DNA of 64,000 bases from Progne subis subis (lineage: Eukaryota > Chordata > Aves > Passeriformes > Hirundinidae). The notes below the pieces were generated by a model. That model was not told where the DNA came from, ran no database searches, and saw nothing but the letters and a program-made list of their open reading frames with translations. How positions within the stretch are numbered: position 1 is the first letter of the stretch; every line of letters begins with the position of its first letter. The stretch lies in NCBI GenBank assembly GCA_022316685.1, contig JAKJHU010000056.1, forward strand, positions 3,277,872-3,341,871, read 5' to 3'. This document shows positions 38,111 through 50,300 of the stretch, piece by piece. The position numbers were made by a program, and so were the translations under genes.

Positions 38111-41100
38111 GGACATGAAATACTTCTTCACAAATGCCATCTTCTAGCCAGACTCTGTGTGGGTTTGCTTCACTTGAACATGAAATCTTGCAGAAAACGC
38201 AATACATGATACAGAAATCATGGCAAATGGAGGCTTCGGTTCCTGGAAATATCTATTTAATGGTCTGGATTTTGATCCCTTTCTATATTTTCAAAGTAAA
38301 CTATCATTAATTTAGTAAGCTCTGATAAATCCAATAACTGGTATAACCCTTTGGTTTGCTTTCAGGCAGCAATAATATATCTCAGTGTCTTAGGAGGGAA
38401 CACAGTCTTTCCAAGCCACTCTTTTGCAGCCCTCTGGGGCAGCACTCTGCTGAGCTGTCAATACATGGATTATCAGGGGCCCCTTTCACTTCCTTCTGTC
38501 AAAAGGCTTCTCTCAAAAGACTGATTCCTTTAAAAGTCTTGTCTTCTCTCCTTAGTGGCTGTGATTGAAGTGATTATTTACGGAACATAATAACTTGGGT
38601 TAGGACTGTCCATTTTACCAAATTCTTGCTATTTTAAACTATGAAAACAAATTCCTTTCTTTCTTTTGTTTTTGACATCTTTGTTCTTTTGGTACTTTAG
38701 TGTTTCATATCTCCATTTATCTGTGACCAAATGAGAACTATCTCATTTTATTGGGATTTTCTGATTCTGGTATTCATTCCAACATTTTTCTTTCGACTGG
38801 TGTAGAAGTTGTTTTGTTCAGCCCTGAAAAGCATCCCAGACAACAGTGTTAGCATTTTGATATTAGAAACATGCACACAGACTGATTATCTTCTATTTGC
38901 AATGTTTCTTCTTCAGTGATCTGTTTCTAGTTCATCTGCAGACTTGAAGATTCAATGCAAAGCTTTTTATCATGTTTGCATGCAGGTTTACTGCTGGTTT
39001 CAGATCATTAGCTGCTCTTGAAAGTGTTTGTGGTATTACTAATGGGACCCAAGCTGAACCTCAGTTGTTATTAAGTACTTCCATATTTGCAAAATCCTCT
39101 TTGGTGGCATCTGCTAGTTTCTCTTTTGGGTCTTACAGCCAGTGCTCACTGATTAGTTTCTGCTTTGAATCTGCAGCTCCAGGGGAAGCTTGAAAATGTT
39201 ATTCATAGATACTTGCCTGGGTCAATATAGAAAGTGCACCATCTATTTCACATCTTCAAGTAGCTCCCAAACCCATGAGTGTGTAAGAGGCTAATAAACA
39301 GCCTGCTCTGTGATTCTGCAGCAGTTCTGCTCCCAGCCCTCCCTGCTGCTTCCATAAAGAGAGTTTGGTTTATTTCAAGAGGTCAAAAGTTGGTGTTTTC
39401 TGTTGATGCCAAGAGGTTTTTCTTTCTTGGGCTCCTCTTGTGCTGTAGCCTCCATGGCAGTTTGCTAATCTAGCACAGGTTCCGTGGACTTTGCAGGGGC
39501 CTTACATTTTTCTTCTGATTTTTGAACCATTTTGTATTGGAGTCTTGACACATGCAATATTACTTGAAAATGAGGTCATGGGGCAAAGCTTTTTTGCACT
39601 TTAAAATAATATGACTCTTGTTTGAGACTAAAGTCTGGTCTTTTATGGCTTAAGACCCTTTGCTTCAGTCATTCTTAGTGTTTGCTGCAGCTCGTATCCC
39701 CAGGCTATCAGCATGCCCTTTCACATTTTCAGATGAATTGCTGTCCAGGGAAATTTTTATACATGTTCCTGTATAATATTTAAATTCTACTTTACTGTCG
39801 TGAGGTGGAAACAAATGTAAGGGTTTCAGCTCTGGCTGTAAATTTAGGACCCTGCTTTACCAGTTTCCTCTGTCATGGCACAGAAAGTACAAAAAGTGTC
39901 ATTTTGGATCCTTTGCTAAATCCCATGGCATTGCCATGAGGAAGGAGAATGTTTAACTTCTCATGTCATCAAGCTTGACACGTCTGCATAATCAGAACCA
40001 AAAATCATGCAATCCAAAATAATAGCCCATAATTTCTTCCAAGGCAAAGAAAACGGTTCCTACTGCAATAGGAAATGCAGGGAAAATGTACAAGAAGGCC
40101 TCCATGGTGTTGTGCAGATACACCCAGGCTGTCCAGATGTGAAACTTCTCCAGCCTGCCTTCAAAAACTCCTGTGTGAAGAAGGTTCAGTATGTTCTCTA
40201 GGAGGTATGAAAAAAGATTTTGTAATTCTGATATAACATTGCCTTTTTCCTCATTTGGTAACCAAGGAGAAATCAGATCCATTAATTGGGTTTTTCTCTG
40301 AATGTTGCTTCCTGCTTTTGCGTGGCAGATACCACATGCTGTGTCTTTTCTGAACTCCTGTGATTTTACTGGCACATATTTTTTGGTCATATTTTTATTT
40401 TGGGCTCTGAATAGGGTACTCTTTTGGTGAAATTTAGTGGCTCTCACTGTGTTAATTTGGTCATTTTCTTTAGCTACACTTGCTCTCCTGTGTCTATCTT
40501 GTGTGTGTTGTGTGTGTTACTGCAATGCTATTTAATAGACAAGATGTCTTAAGAAAAATTATTAAAAATTCTTTACTGTGTTTAAAACACACATCTCACT
40601 GATTTTTTGGTGCACCAGAGCATAAGTTTTACATATCAGCACAGCTTTTTTTTTTTTTTCTGTTGTCTGTGCAGTTGCCTGAGCTTTTTTTTCTGTAGTA
40701 TTTTCTTTTCCCTGTAGTAGTGCTGATTGCTGTGTGATGGCATTGCTTCCTGCTTTCCACCATTTGCAAAATTCATCTGTGTTGCAGTTGCTTCCCAATT
40801 TTGTTTACAGATTCTTATCAATATATCTTCTTGGTCTTTCTCTAGGATTCTGTGTAGCTATTTCTTTTACTGTTTGATAGATGCACATCTGTATATATCT
40901 TGACTGTAGTGGTGTGAAATACAGCCCTAGAACTCCCAGACTTGCTTTTTAATAGTTATAACCTGTCTGGTTTTTAATAAGAAAGTCTTTTATGACCCCA
41001 TCTTCAGAGGAAAGGGTCCTTAAATTTGCCTCTTCATTTTGTCTCTTCCTCGTTGCAATTTTTTAATAAGTAATGGACAGTGCTCTAGACCTGCTGTGAA

Positions 41101-41164
41101 TTTGTAAATGCATTTCCATCTTTGCTGAGTTTTTGCATTAATGTTCAAAAAATACATAGCATTT
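38111..41164. other. Non-coding stretch, nothing recognised
   Basis: No gene or repeat was recognised. The longest frame is a minus-strand frame of 151 codons (39992-40447) with a hydrophobic C-terminal third. It has no motif I can name and no clear splice sites, so it is treated as chance. Confidence 0.5.
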
Positions 41165-43830
41165 AGGATGAAGGAGAAAAAGAGTATGTGAGACTTTCTT
41201 CAAACAACAGCCAGAAACTTCACGTTCACAAGCCCTGAACCTCATGGTGAGCTTTAGCACCATGATACGTGCTGGAAAGGCCCAGCAGGACAGGCAACGC
41301 AGCAAGGTTCTGATGGCAGCGCTGGTCAGAGCTTCTTGACACAGGTGATTGTGAAGCTGATGAGTGGGGAGACGCTGCTGAACCTCATGCTTACAGTGCT
41401 GGGCCGTGTGAAGTATGGCACTGACTGCATGAAGGTAAAAGTCAGGATTATGAAAGGAGGCCAAAAAGCAGGATCACAGCCCAAGACTTCAGGAGAACAC
41501 ACTTTGAGTCTTCAGGGACCTGGGCCTTGTTCTGTCCAGTGTGAAAATCTCCAAAGCCAGTGATTCTCTGAGCATCATTTTCTCTGTGAATGTCTTTTTC
41601 CTACTTCCATTGTCCTGTCTTCTGTCTTTTTATGGCACAACTGCTGGCTCATCCTTTCTCTGTCCAGCTGCTAAACTCCTTTCACTGAACTGTTGGAGCT
41701 GATTGATCTGCTATGGTCAGCCATGTGCACACAGCTTTCTGTTTCACTGACCTGTTCTAGTTTTCTCTCTTGTGAGGTTTTATTCTCTTCAGTGAACATT
41801 TCAGTGCTGCTGGTCAAAGTGGTCATAAGGCTGCTGAGAAGAGGCAAGGATGAGAGAAACAGGGGCACAGCTGGTGCTATTTTCAGCCTGTTCAGTCTGA
41901 GGTCAGTGTACAGGGAGTGACAACACACATCATGGAGGTAAGTGCATGGCTACATACCTGGAGGTCTTTGTTTTCCTCACCTAAGAATGATGTTTCACAA
42001 GGGGACGAGCTAAAATGGAGACCACTGGAGATCTTTGACTTAGAACTAATCAGTCCAGAAATACCATTAAAGGTGGTGACTTAGGTGGACATAAAAAACC
42101 TGTCTGGGCTGCTCTTCACAAAGTCATAGGAGTAGAGAGCACTCACTGGAATGCAAGAAGGATGATGAACAAGCAGAATGAGCTGTAAATCTTAATGCAG
42201 GTTCTTAGTTACCTGCATATCTGTTGTAAATAAAATATATTTCAGAGAGAGCCTGTTCAGCAAGCACTTTGAATGTGTTTCTGATGAACTTTGGTAAAGT
42301 TAATTAAGAATAAGAAGAATAGGGTGAGCTTTGGTGAAGTACTGACCGATAGAAAAAAAACTATTTGACAATATTTAGACAAAGATCATGTTAGTTGAGG
42401 ATGATCATGAAAGGATACATTTATGATTCACAGGACTTGAAGGAACATAAGCAGCAATGGATTTCAAGTAGGAAGGCTTCAATACTCACAAAATTGTTCG
42501 GTGTGCCTGGGAGGCAAGCCTAATGGAACAGGGAATTTAATAAAACTGGTAGTTCCTTAAAGAAGAATATTAATAAGGCTCTCTCCTTGTGGAGGAGAGA
42601 TAAGAAGTCAGTAAGAGATCAACTTGGCTAAATTATGAGCCTTGCATTGACTTCAAACACAGGAGAAAATGATACAGAAAGTAGAAACTAGGTCAGGTTA
42701 CTAAGGAGAATAAAGGCATTGTGAGACCCCTCAGTGACCTAATCAAAAAGGTTAAGACATAAAATGAGATGAAACAGCAAGGCACATTACTTAGGAGAAG
42801 TCCAAAAGTCAACACTTAGAAGATTTGGAGAAGCCTAAACTGATGAATGCTTTATTCTGTGCTGATCTTCACTTGCCAGCAGGTAGACAGCACTGTTAAT
42901 ACCTGTACACAGAGGCGTGAAATGACAGCCAGAGCAGGAGAGCAAAACAGCAGAGGGAGTTCTTAAACTGATCATGTAAAATTTTTGTTGTTGTTGGTTT
43001 TTTTTGTTTGTTTTTTTGTTTGTTTGTTTTTTGTTTTTGTTTTTGTTTTTGTTTTGTTTTTGTTTTTTTTTTGTCAAAGGAATTTTAGCAGCCCTTAGCA
43101 AATTTTTTTTTCCATGTGAGCACCTGGAGATAAGTGAGGTACCCAGTGGGTGTAGGATGTGGATGGACACAAGGGGAGTGTGGTCGAGAGGAAATGACAG
43201 TAGACTGATTAGTTCTCTCAGAAAAAACATAACACACAAACATTTCACCTTGAAATGAAGGATATAGTCAGTGAAGTCCTTCAAGGTTTCCTCAGGGTTT
43301 GGCTGTGACCAGTGTTTTTGTTAGTGACCTGTACAATGGAGAGGATCCTGAGATGAGAATCCCCATCAGAGCAACACAGATCATAATTCAAAATGATCTT
43401 GACAGAATGGAGTTATGACCTGAAAAATGAGGACATTATTTAATAGGGAATGATTACACTTATGTAGGAATAATCAAGTAGATGAGTATAGGATGAGAAG
43501 AAAACTCTCTGGACATTCTGAGATGGGTGAAGAAGCTATAGAGAACCGCAAAATAGACAGAGATGAATGATGGCAAGATTTGCAAAGCACTTAGTGTCAC
43601 GGGGAATATGTGAACAGGAGCACGGGCTGCCCTGTGATGTAATTACTTGTGTGTAGCAAAAGAATAGCCTTAGACAGAGAATTGTGCCATTTTTTGTGCT
43701 GTCCTTCAAGACAGAGATGATCTATTCTCTAGCTGAGAACAGTTTGAAAAATGACCTACAAGAAAATACTTGAAGAATTTGGCTTGTTCAAGATAAAAAA
43801 AGAATGCTGATAAGAACATACTACCTTCCT
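41165..43830 (+). mobile_element. Old CR1 LINE with endonuclease and reverse-transcriptase remnants
   Basis: Three blocks follow CR1 ORF2 in order on the plus strand. Block 1 (41190-41480) translates, allowing one frameshift near 41262, to FFKQQPETSRSQALNLM, then DTCWKG, then SFLTQVI and ETLLNLMLT. This matches the end of the CR1 endonuclease domain (SRSQALVLMGDFN, DICW, FLTQVI, LLDLILTN). Block 2 (around 42500-42600) has WEASLMEQG and an L-RREI stretch, a weaker match to the linker. Block 3 (43262-43815) has VFVSDLYNG, IQNDLDRME and the DNA word GACCTACAAGAAAATACTTG, matching the reverse-transcriptase and C-terminal regions. The frame is broken many times and about 0.9 kb of extra sequence lies between blocks 1 and 2. 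It is the longest and probably oldest CR1 copy here. Confidence 0.65.
42982..43073. repeat. (TTTTG)n-like low-complexity tract
   Basis: About 90 bases of T-rich sequence with G every three to six bases (GTTT, GTTTT and GTTTTT units mixed). It interrupts the old CR1 copy and probably grew within it or was inserted. Confidence 0.9.
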
Positions 43831-46800
43831 TATTTAATTTTCATATTCCTTTTTACTTATTTTTTCCCCTATTTTCTCTAGTTAAAGAAAAAAAAGGGAG
43901 CATATTCTCTAAATGCATTTTTAAAATGGAAAACGGAGAAGACTCGACCTTCAGCAAGGAAGTTTCAATTTGAGCTGCAGAGACTGTCATTGGGGCTGAC
44001 TTCATTGACAAATACTCATTGGGAATATCAGGAATGCCTTGGGCAGAGAGATGGGTGGACCAGGTAATGCCATCTTGGATTTCTTCCAGCATGATTTTCT
44101 GGGGTGTGAGTGAATGAGATTTTTATTTGCATTAGTGTTTGGAGGTAGTGACCCTTCTCCCCACTAATGCCACTCTGGCTTGTGAGCACAATGACATGAG
44201 GAGGAGCAGGAATACTGCTGGCAGTAACCACTTTTTGTTGTCCTATCTTTACTTTCAAACCTCTAGTCACCAAAAAGAGGGATATTATCCCATGGCACAG
44301 CTGATTTTTCACTTTATACAGACAGAGAGTGAAATTCATATATAAGCCTTTGGTTGAAAACTGTTTATTTCTGTGTGATGCATAAATACAACATTATCAC
44401 TTCACAATTGATGAGTGAGCAGAAAAATAAACATCTTTGTGATCATTTGTTTGTAATACAGGCAAATCTGTTCACATTATGAAATGAAAGAATTTTGCCG
44501 GCTTCTAAATATCTTTTTCTCGCTTTTGTTGTTTGTCATGCTTCAGAAGTGAATAAATCTGCAAGAACATTGTAGAAAGACAAAATATAATTGCTGAAGA
44601 GAGAAATTGGCAAGGAGTTAGGACTTGTCTATCATTTGTCATCTATCAGTTGCAGAGGAGACATAAAAGACTCTTGTTAGACTCTGAGATGATTTATATT
44701 AAGACAGAGTTTGTTGTGTTTATTGGTATTTAAACCTTCCATAAGACAATATGTTTCAGCCTTGTGTATCATCAGTTTTAGAAAACAGTTGTAGACAGAA
44801 TTTCTTAGAAATAAGCAATGCTGTGGGTTGATTGATACGTATGAACCCAAAGCCCCCAAAGACTGCTTGGCAGCTAACAAATACACTGAGGAATCCAAGG
44901 ACAACAGTAAGACTTTTCTTCTTAATAAATCTGTTCTCATGAGACATAAATAATTCTGATATCCAGGATGAATTTTTCAGGACAGAGAGCATTATGTTTT
45001 GGTGTTTGATATGGTTACACTTACATGTCATTTGTTCCTGTGCATGAGAAATAGCTGTACTGGGTTGAGAGATCTGGTTTTTAGACCATCCGAATGCATA
45101 ATCAACGGAGTTTTAAATATTCTTTTTTCTTTTTTTTTAAAGTTGTGGGAAGTTATGCATAATGCAACATGTGAGAATACCTTTAGCACTGCTGCTAATG
45201 AAAATCCATTTTTTTGAAAAACTCAGGCTTCAATGAATGCAGGAATGTGTTATTCCTTGCAGACATTATTTTGAAGATTATCCCAGGTTATTAGATTTGA
45301 TTAAAGGATTTTATGCTTGGCTTGCTTGAGAGCTGAGGATTAAGCAATAAGGAGCTTTCTCCTATGCTGTATCTTTGGGCTTATCATTTCAGTACTGCAG
45401 GGCTTTGATTACTTACCCAATTTTGTAAAACATACAGATTTTGTTAATTTACAGCTTTTCAGATCAGTCAGAGCTATTAAGCCTGCTGGGTGATATCCTG
45501 CCTGACAAGCCCTGTTACAGGTTAGGTTTGCTTCTGCTGGCTTGACCAATGTATGCCCTTTGTCAATACAGAGCACTCAGACCTTGTGGGGATCCCAATC
45601 CCTCCACAGAGGGACTTCAGTGTCCTTGGGGATTGAACTTGCCTGCCTGTTAGCAAAGTTTTGGGGGTCAGAATCTTTTTTTTATACTTATATGGAGGAT
45701 GTGAGGTTCTCCAGCCTCATTCAGGGACAAGGACAGATACTGAGATGGTTCAGGTGATGCCTGTCTGGATTATTTGTCTGCTTTACTGTAGAATTATCCC
45801 AGATCTGCCTTTGCAGAAGACCAGGCTTCATCTGGTGCTTTCTTCCGGAGTCTTTGGAGGGAAAGGTGAGGAATCCAGATGCACTGTTGCAGGGGTTTAC
45901 AGACAAGAGGACAAATGTGTTTTCACTCCAGGGATGCTGCAGACAGAGGATATAAGTGTGTGTCTGTATGTCCTCTTCTGAGGGCAGTGCAGAGGTAGTC
46001 AGAAGTGCATGAGCAGGGTCAGAAGATCACTGTGAATTACTCTCCTGAGGATAAAACCCTGTTCTGCTCATGGTTCTGCCTCTCATGTACTAGAAGTTAG
46101 GGCTATAAGAAATCTCTGCTCCAGTGGGTGTGCCTGGCTGTTGTGCTACGTTTGTGCCCACCCTCAGCCCGTGCACTGGGGATGTCCTGGTGGGAATGCT
46201 GTCACTCATACCCTCCAGCCAAACTGCAGCAGTTTCAGCAGGTGATCTGCTGCAGGTGCCTTTGTATCCCAGTCTTCCCATATACACTGTCAAAGAGCAG
46301 GTCAAACTCAAGGACCTGGGTTTATGTTTTGGGTTGTTCAATACCAGTAGCTGTACCTCATGTAAATATGGTCTTTGTTCTTGGCAAAAGACTTTCCTTG
46401 TCCCTAAGCCACTGCCTGAAGGATACAGCTTTTGTTTCTACAACACTTTGTTTTGCTGCTTCTTCAGCTCATTTCCAGTGTGGGATGAAGGACCTTAGAA
46501 TTTAGAACAAAACAAGACCTCGACTTCTTCAACCCAACTTCCCACAGACCGATGGCCAACAGAACGAATCCAGCAGACTGCCTAGGCTACTTCTTGATAT
46601 TTCAAGACCCTACATGTGTATAGATTGCTCAAGTGTTCTTTGAAATATGTGAGCTGGTGGTCACTTTAGTGTTAAACTTCAGTGTAGGGCAGCAGATAAA
46701 TACTGAGCTTTCACGACCTCTTATGCATGTAATTGTTACTGCCCCATCTGACTTGATGCTCCCCCTTTGGTCCATGATTTTGATTTTTTTTTCGAGCCTT

Positions 46801-49800
46801 GACCTCTTTTCCATTATCAAAGAGCTGAAAAACAGACACCATTCTTTTACTTTTTATTCCCTGGGGTCAGTTCATAACTTATCCATCTTATTAATTGCAT
46901 GTTTCACGGTGCTTGGCTCATCTTTCTTCAAACAACTCATTTGCAGAGCTGCAGTTCAATCTGGTTCCAGTTCTTGTTTGAAAGAAATTAAACTTAGATT
47001 GAGGAGAAATCAGAGAATACAGAATATCTGTAGCTGTTAACCCATGGGAGCTCAGGGAAAGCTCTGGACTGCACAGCTTTTGTCAGCTTTTAATATGTAA
47101 GGTGGTCTGGGTGGTGATGGGACATAGAATTCAGTTACAGCAATGCCAGAGGAGAGCTATGAAAGGGAGCCAGGACATTTCTAATCTGTTGATGATGCAT
47201 ATTCCTTTGCTTTCCTTACTGTTTCTTGGCAGGACCCTCCTTTTTTACATACTGCCCTTGATAGGACCATTTTGGCAGGTGGGATAGTACAAGGGTGAAT
47301 GTCTCAGAATAGTCTGCCCAGCTCATTTCCTCTCAGTTTGGGAGGTGTGGACCTGAGCAACCTTAGGGAATAGCAAAAAAATTCCAGTGACTAATAATTC
47401 AGAAGCCTGTCCTGAATGAAACATGCCATTTTTGTTTCTGTTTTGGTGTTGTTTTAATCAATCAATTGAACTTTCTAAAATGTGATCCATATTCAGACAT
47501 TAAAACCCTTTCACCTAAATTAACTTTTGATAGAACCATTTTATTAGTGTTCTTAGACCTCCAATGAGGAGTAACTATGGTAAATCATTAATATATATGC
47601 TGCCATTTTAAAAATTAAATCTGTGCCCTGGTATGTTTTACTGTTTTATAGCTGTTATATGAAGCCCCTTGGGATGTTCCCATAAAAGGTGCCCCATAAA
47701 TTTTATATAGCCTTGTACTGCATTGTATTTTATTGCAATATTCCAGCTTTTCATAAAACCTCCAGGCATCATTTATCTTTTTTCCTGAAGGCCTCCATGA
47801 GAGAAAGACATCAAAATTTGTGTTGGCAATTTCTAGTGAAAACACCTACCATTTGCAATTGTCATCTCAGCTCTCAGTGATCTGTCCTTTTCAATGGAGA
47901 AAAGCTTAGGTGTAAAAGATACAAATGGAGATGGATCTGTAGGAATAAGGGAGATCTATTTTGTATGTACTTCTGTCTCTGATTACACACCAGTTGGCTT
48001 CTCTCTGCTTGTTTGAACTCCCTGCTGAGCTTTCACAGGTTTTCCTCCAGTTTAGCTACTTCTGTAAAAACAGCCAGGGCCACATCCTACAGGGGACAAC
48101 AGAGGCAGGTTCTGGGTGGGGTCCATATGCTCCCAGCTCCTAATGGTGGTCCCTGGGGATGAGTACATGAACCCTGGGGAAGCACCCCAAGCTTGGGGAC
48201 GTTGCCCTGTGATCCCCATTGGTAGGAAAAAAGAGAGAGATGCTGATTTTGTCAGCCCTCCTGGAGACCTATAGTCCCTACAAAGGAGAGAAGGAATGGT
48301 CTCCTGGATGTGGAATCTGAAATTTAGTACATGAGCTTAATTCCCATATGTGCCGCAACACACTGTCAATGCATCAGCATGATATTAGAAGAGAGCAAGT
48401 TTTCAATGTTATTTTGGAGGCTTAAAGATGCAAATCCTCTTTGTGTGGGGGGATCTGAAATGTTCTGGGATGCTTAAATGATTAAAAATTGGAGATGGGC
48501 GTCTGGAGAAGACGCTGGGACAGATGTCAGCCCACTCTCAGTGTAGAGTGCCCAAGGCTGTGGTTCCTGAAGGGAAGGGAAGGAGTCCTTCAGGAAAGCC
48601 ATACTGCTATTCCAGAAACAGCAGCTGCTCCATCTCCAGCTCCAGTGAGGAGGGATTGCAGACACCCAACAGCTCAAAATAGACTGTTGCAGACATTGGG
48701 GAATACAGAGGAACTTCCTCCACACTGTGAATGTTCTTCAAAATCACATCAATTGTTTCTTAACATGGAAATGATTTTGCTGCTACTGCTTAGCTCAGGG
48801 ATTGAATTTAGTCCTTGCTTGAATTGCTTTGGGGCATGCAGAAAGTATGCAGAAAGAAGTACTTTCCATGTCTTTCAATTTCTTCAAGGGCCATCAATGC
48901 TTTTCCTTGAAGCCTTACTTGCAATGTTTCTCAGTTATCAAATAAAATGCTCTCTTAGATTCCAAGTTAATATAAGAAATATTTAAATCAGAATGCTTAA
49001 AGCAAAAGATAATTTCAGAAATGTCCCATGAGTTTTTAGGCTCTTGATGTTTCTGAGCATTTGTCATCCTCTTCAGTTATTTTTGATGGGACCAGTGATG
49101 TGCCAACAAAATCTGCCCATCGACAGATCTGACAGTACAGGACATATCAGAGTTGCTGCCTCTGAGCAAATTACTTGAGGGCTAATATCTCCTAACTTGT
49201 GCCTTTTGAATGATGCATGTGTCTTCTACCCCCTTTGCACCCCCACTTCATCTATGATCTAATTCAAAAAGCAAACTTAAGTGAGAAAATGAAAGAAAGT
49301 TTCGAAACATGACCACTTATTGTAATTTTGCCTGCTGAGTTTTCCTCTTGGGATCTGGTTTTGTTCCTATATTAGGTGTTCTGCTGGTCCTAATGCCTCT
49401 ATAAACCCATTTACTGCCTCACTCCTTGCTGTTTGATTCTGTTCATCATTATTATCCACCCTTGTCAGCAATTTTAATCACAGTGATGAAACCAGATTAG
49501 AACTAAGTTAAATACGCTAATATGGTGACAGGCAATTGAAGGGCTTCTTATAAATGACTGAAAATCAAACATAAATTCCTGGGTTTTGCTGCACCTTATC
49601 AGGTGTTTCTGCTTGTCAGATAAGTAATACTGCCACTTACTTTGTGGTCTGATTCACCCTTTTGATTGCTCTCAGTTTATTTCAAATCCTCCCCAAATTC
49701 TGTTTGTGCATTTCTCTCCTCACTAAGGTGGGTTTGTGAAACTGCAACACAAATTGCACCCAATTGCAGTGGACCATAACCTACCAGAAAATCAGGTGAT

Positions 49801-50007
49801 CAGCCAGAAACAGCTAAACAATCACTGGAGAACTTCCAAGACTGAATCAGGGATTCTTGTCATCCATTTTGCAGCTATCAAGGCAGGAGGTTTAAATGTA
49901 AGCTTTAGAAACCTCTGACCAGCACAGCATAAGAATACAAAGGTATCACAGAGATTAAATCTCCTGATGAAGGGCTTTTAGTACAACATCAAGACACTTT
50001 CTGCATG
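43831..50007. other. Non-coding stretch, nothing recognised
   Basis: There is no gene or mobile element I can name in 6.2 kb. The longest plus frames (165 codons at 48489-48986; 135 at 46633-47040) lack domains. A compact GATA/E-box/GATA arrangement occurs at 49595-49624 (see findings). The block at 44344-44600 is AT-rich and motif-dense. Confidence 0.5.
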
Positions 50008-50300
50008 GCAAGTTAGATGATAGGACAAGGGGGGATAGTTTTAAACTAAAAAAAAAAAAAAAAAAAGAGACTTAGATTAGATGTTAGGAAGTTCTTTGTT
50101 TGGAGTGTGGTGAGACACGGGCACAGGATGCCCAGAGAAGTTGTGGACACCTTTTACATGGAAAAGTTCAAGGCCAGGTTGGACGGGGTTTTGAGCTACC
50201 TGCTGTAGTGGAAGGTGTTCCTGCCCATGGCAGGGGAGTGGGAATTAGATGATCTTTTGGGTCTTTTCCAACTCATACCCTTCTATGATTCTATGATTGT
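50008..50300 (+). mobile_element. CR1 LINE 3' end, sense orientation
   Basis: The plus strand reads GATAGGACAAGG, AGTTTTAAACT, TTAGATTAGATGTTAGGAAG, GCCCAGAGAAGTTGTGGA, TTCAAGGCCAGGTTGGA and finally TTCTATGATTCTATGATT. This is the standard order of the avian CR1 ORF2 end and 3' terminus. Inside it the AAACT-AAAGAG stretch has expanded to 19 A residues (50048-50066). The copy keeps only the last 290 bases or so and is non-coding. Confidence 0.9.

Noticed and set aside
39992..40447. 151-codon minus-strand frame with hydrophobic C-terminal part
   Set aside because: It looks somewhat protein-like, but I recognise no family, and no clear splice sites or supporting context are visible. An AT-rich chance frame can give hydrophobic runs.
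48489..48986. 165-codon plus-strand frame
   Set aside because: No motif, an opposite-strand frame overlaps it, and the composition changes abruptly midway from proline/alanine-rich to leucine-rich.
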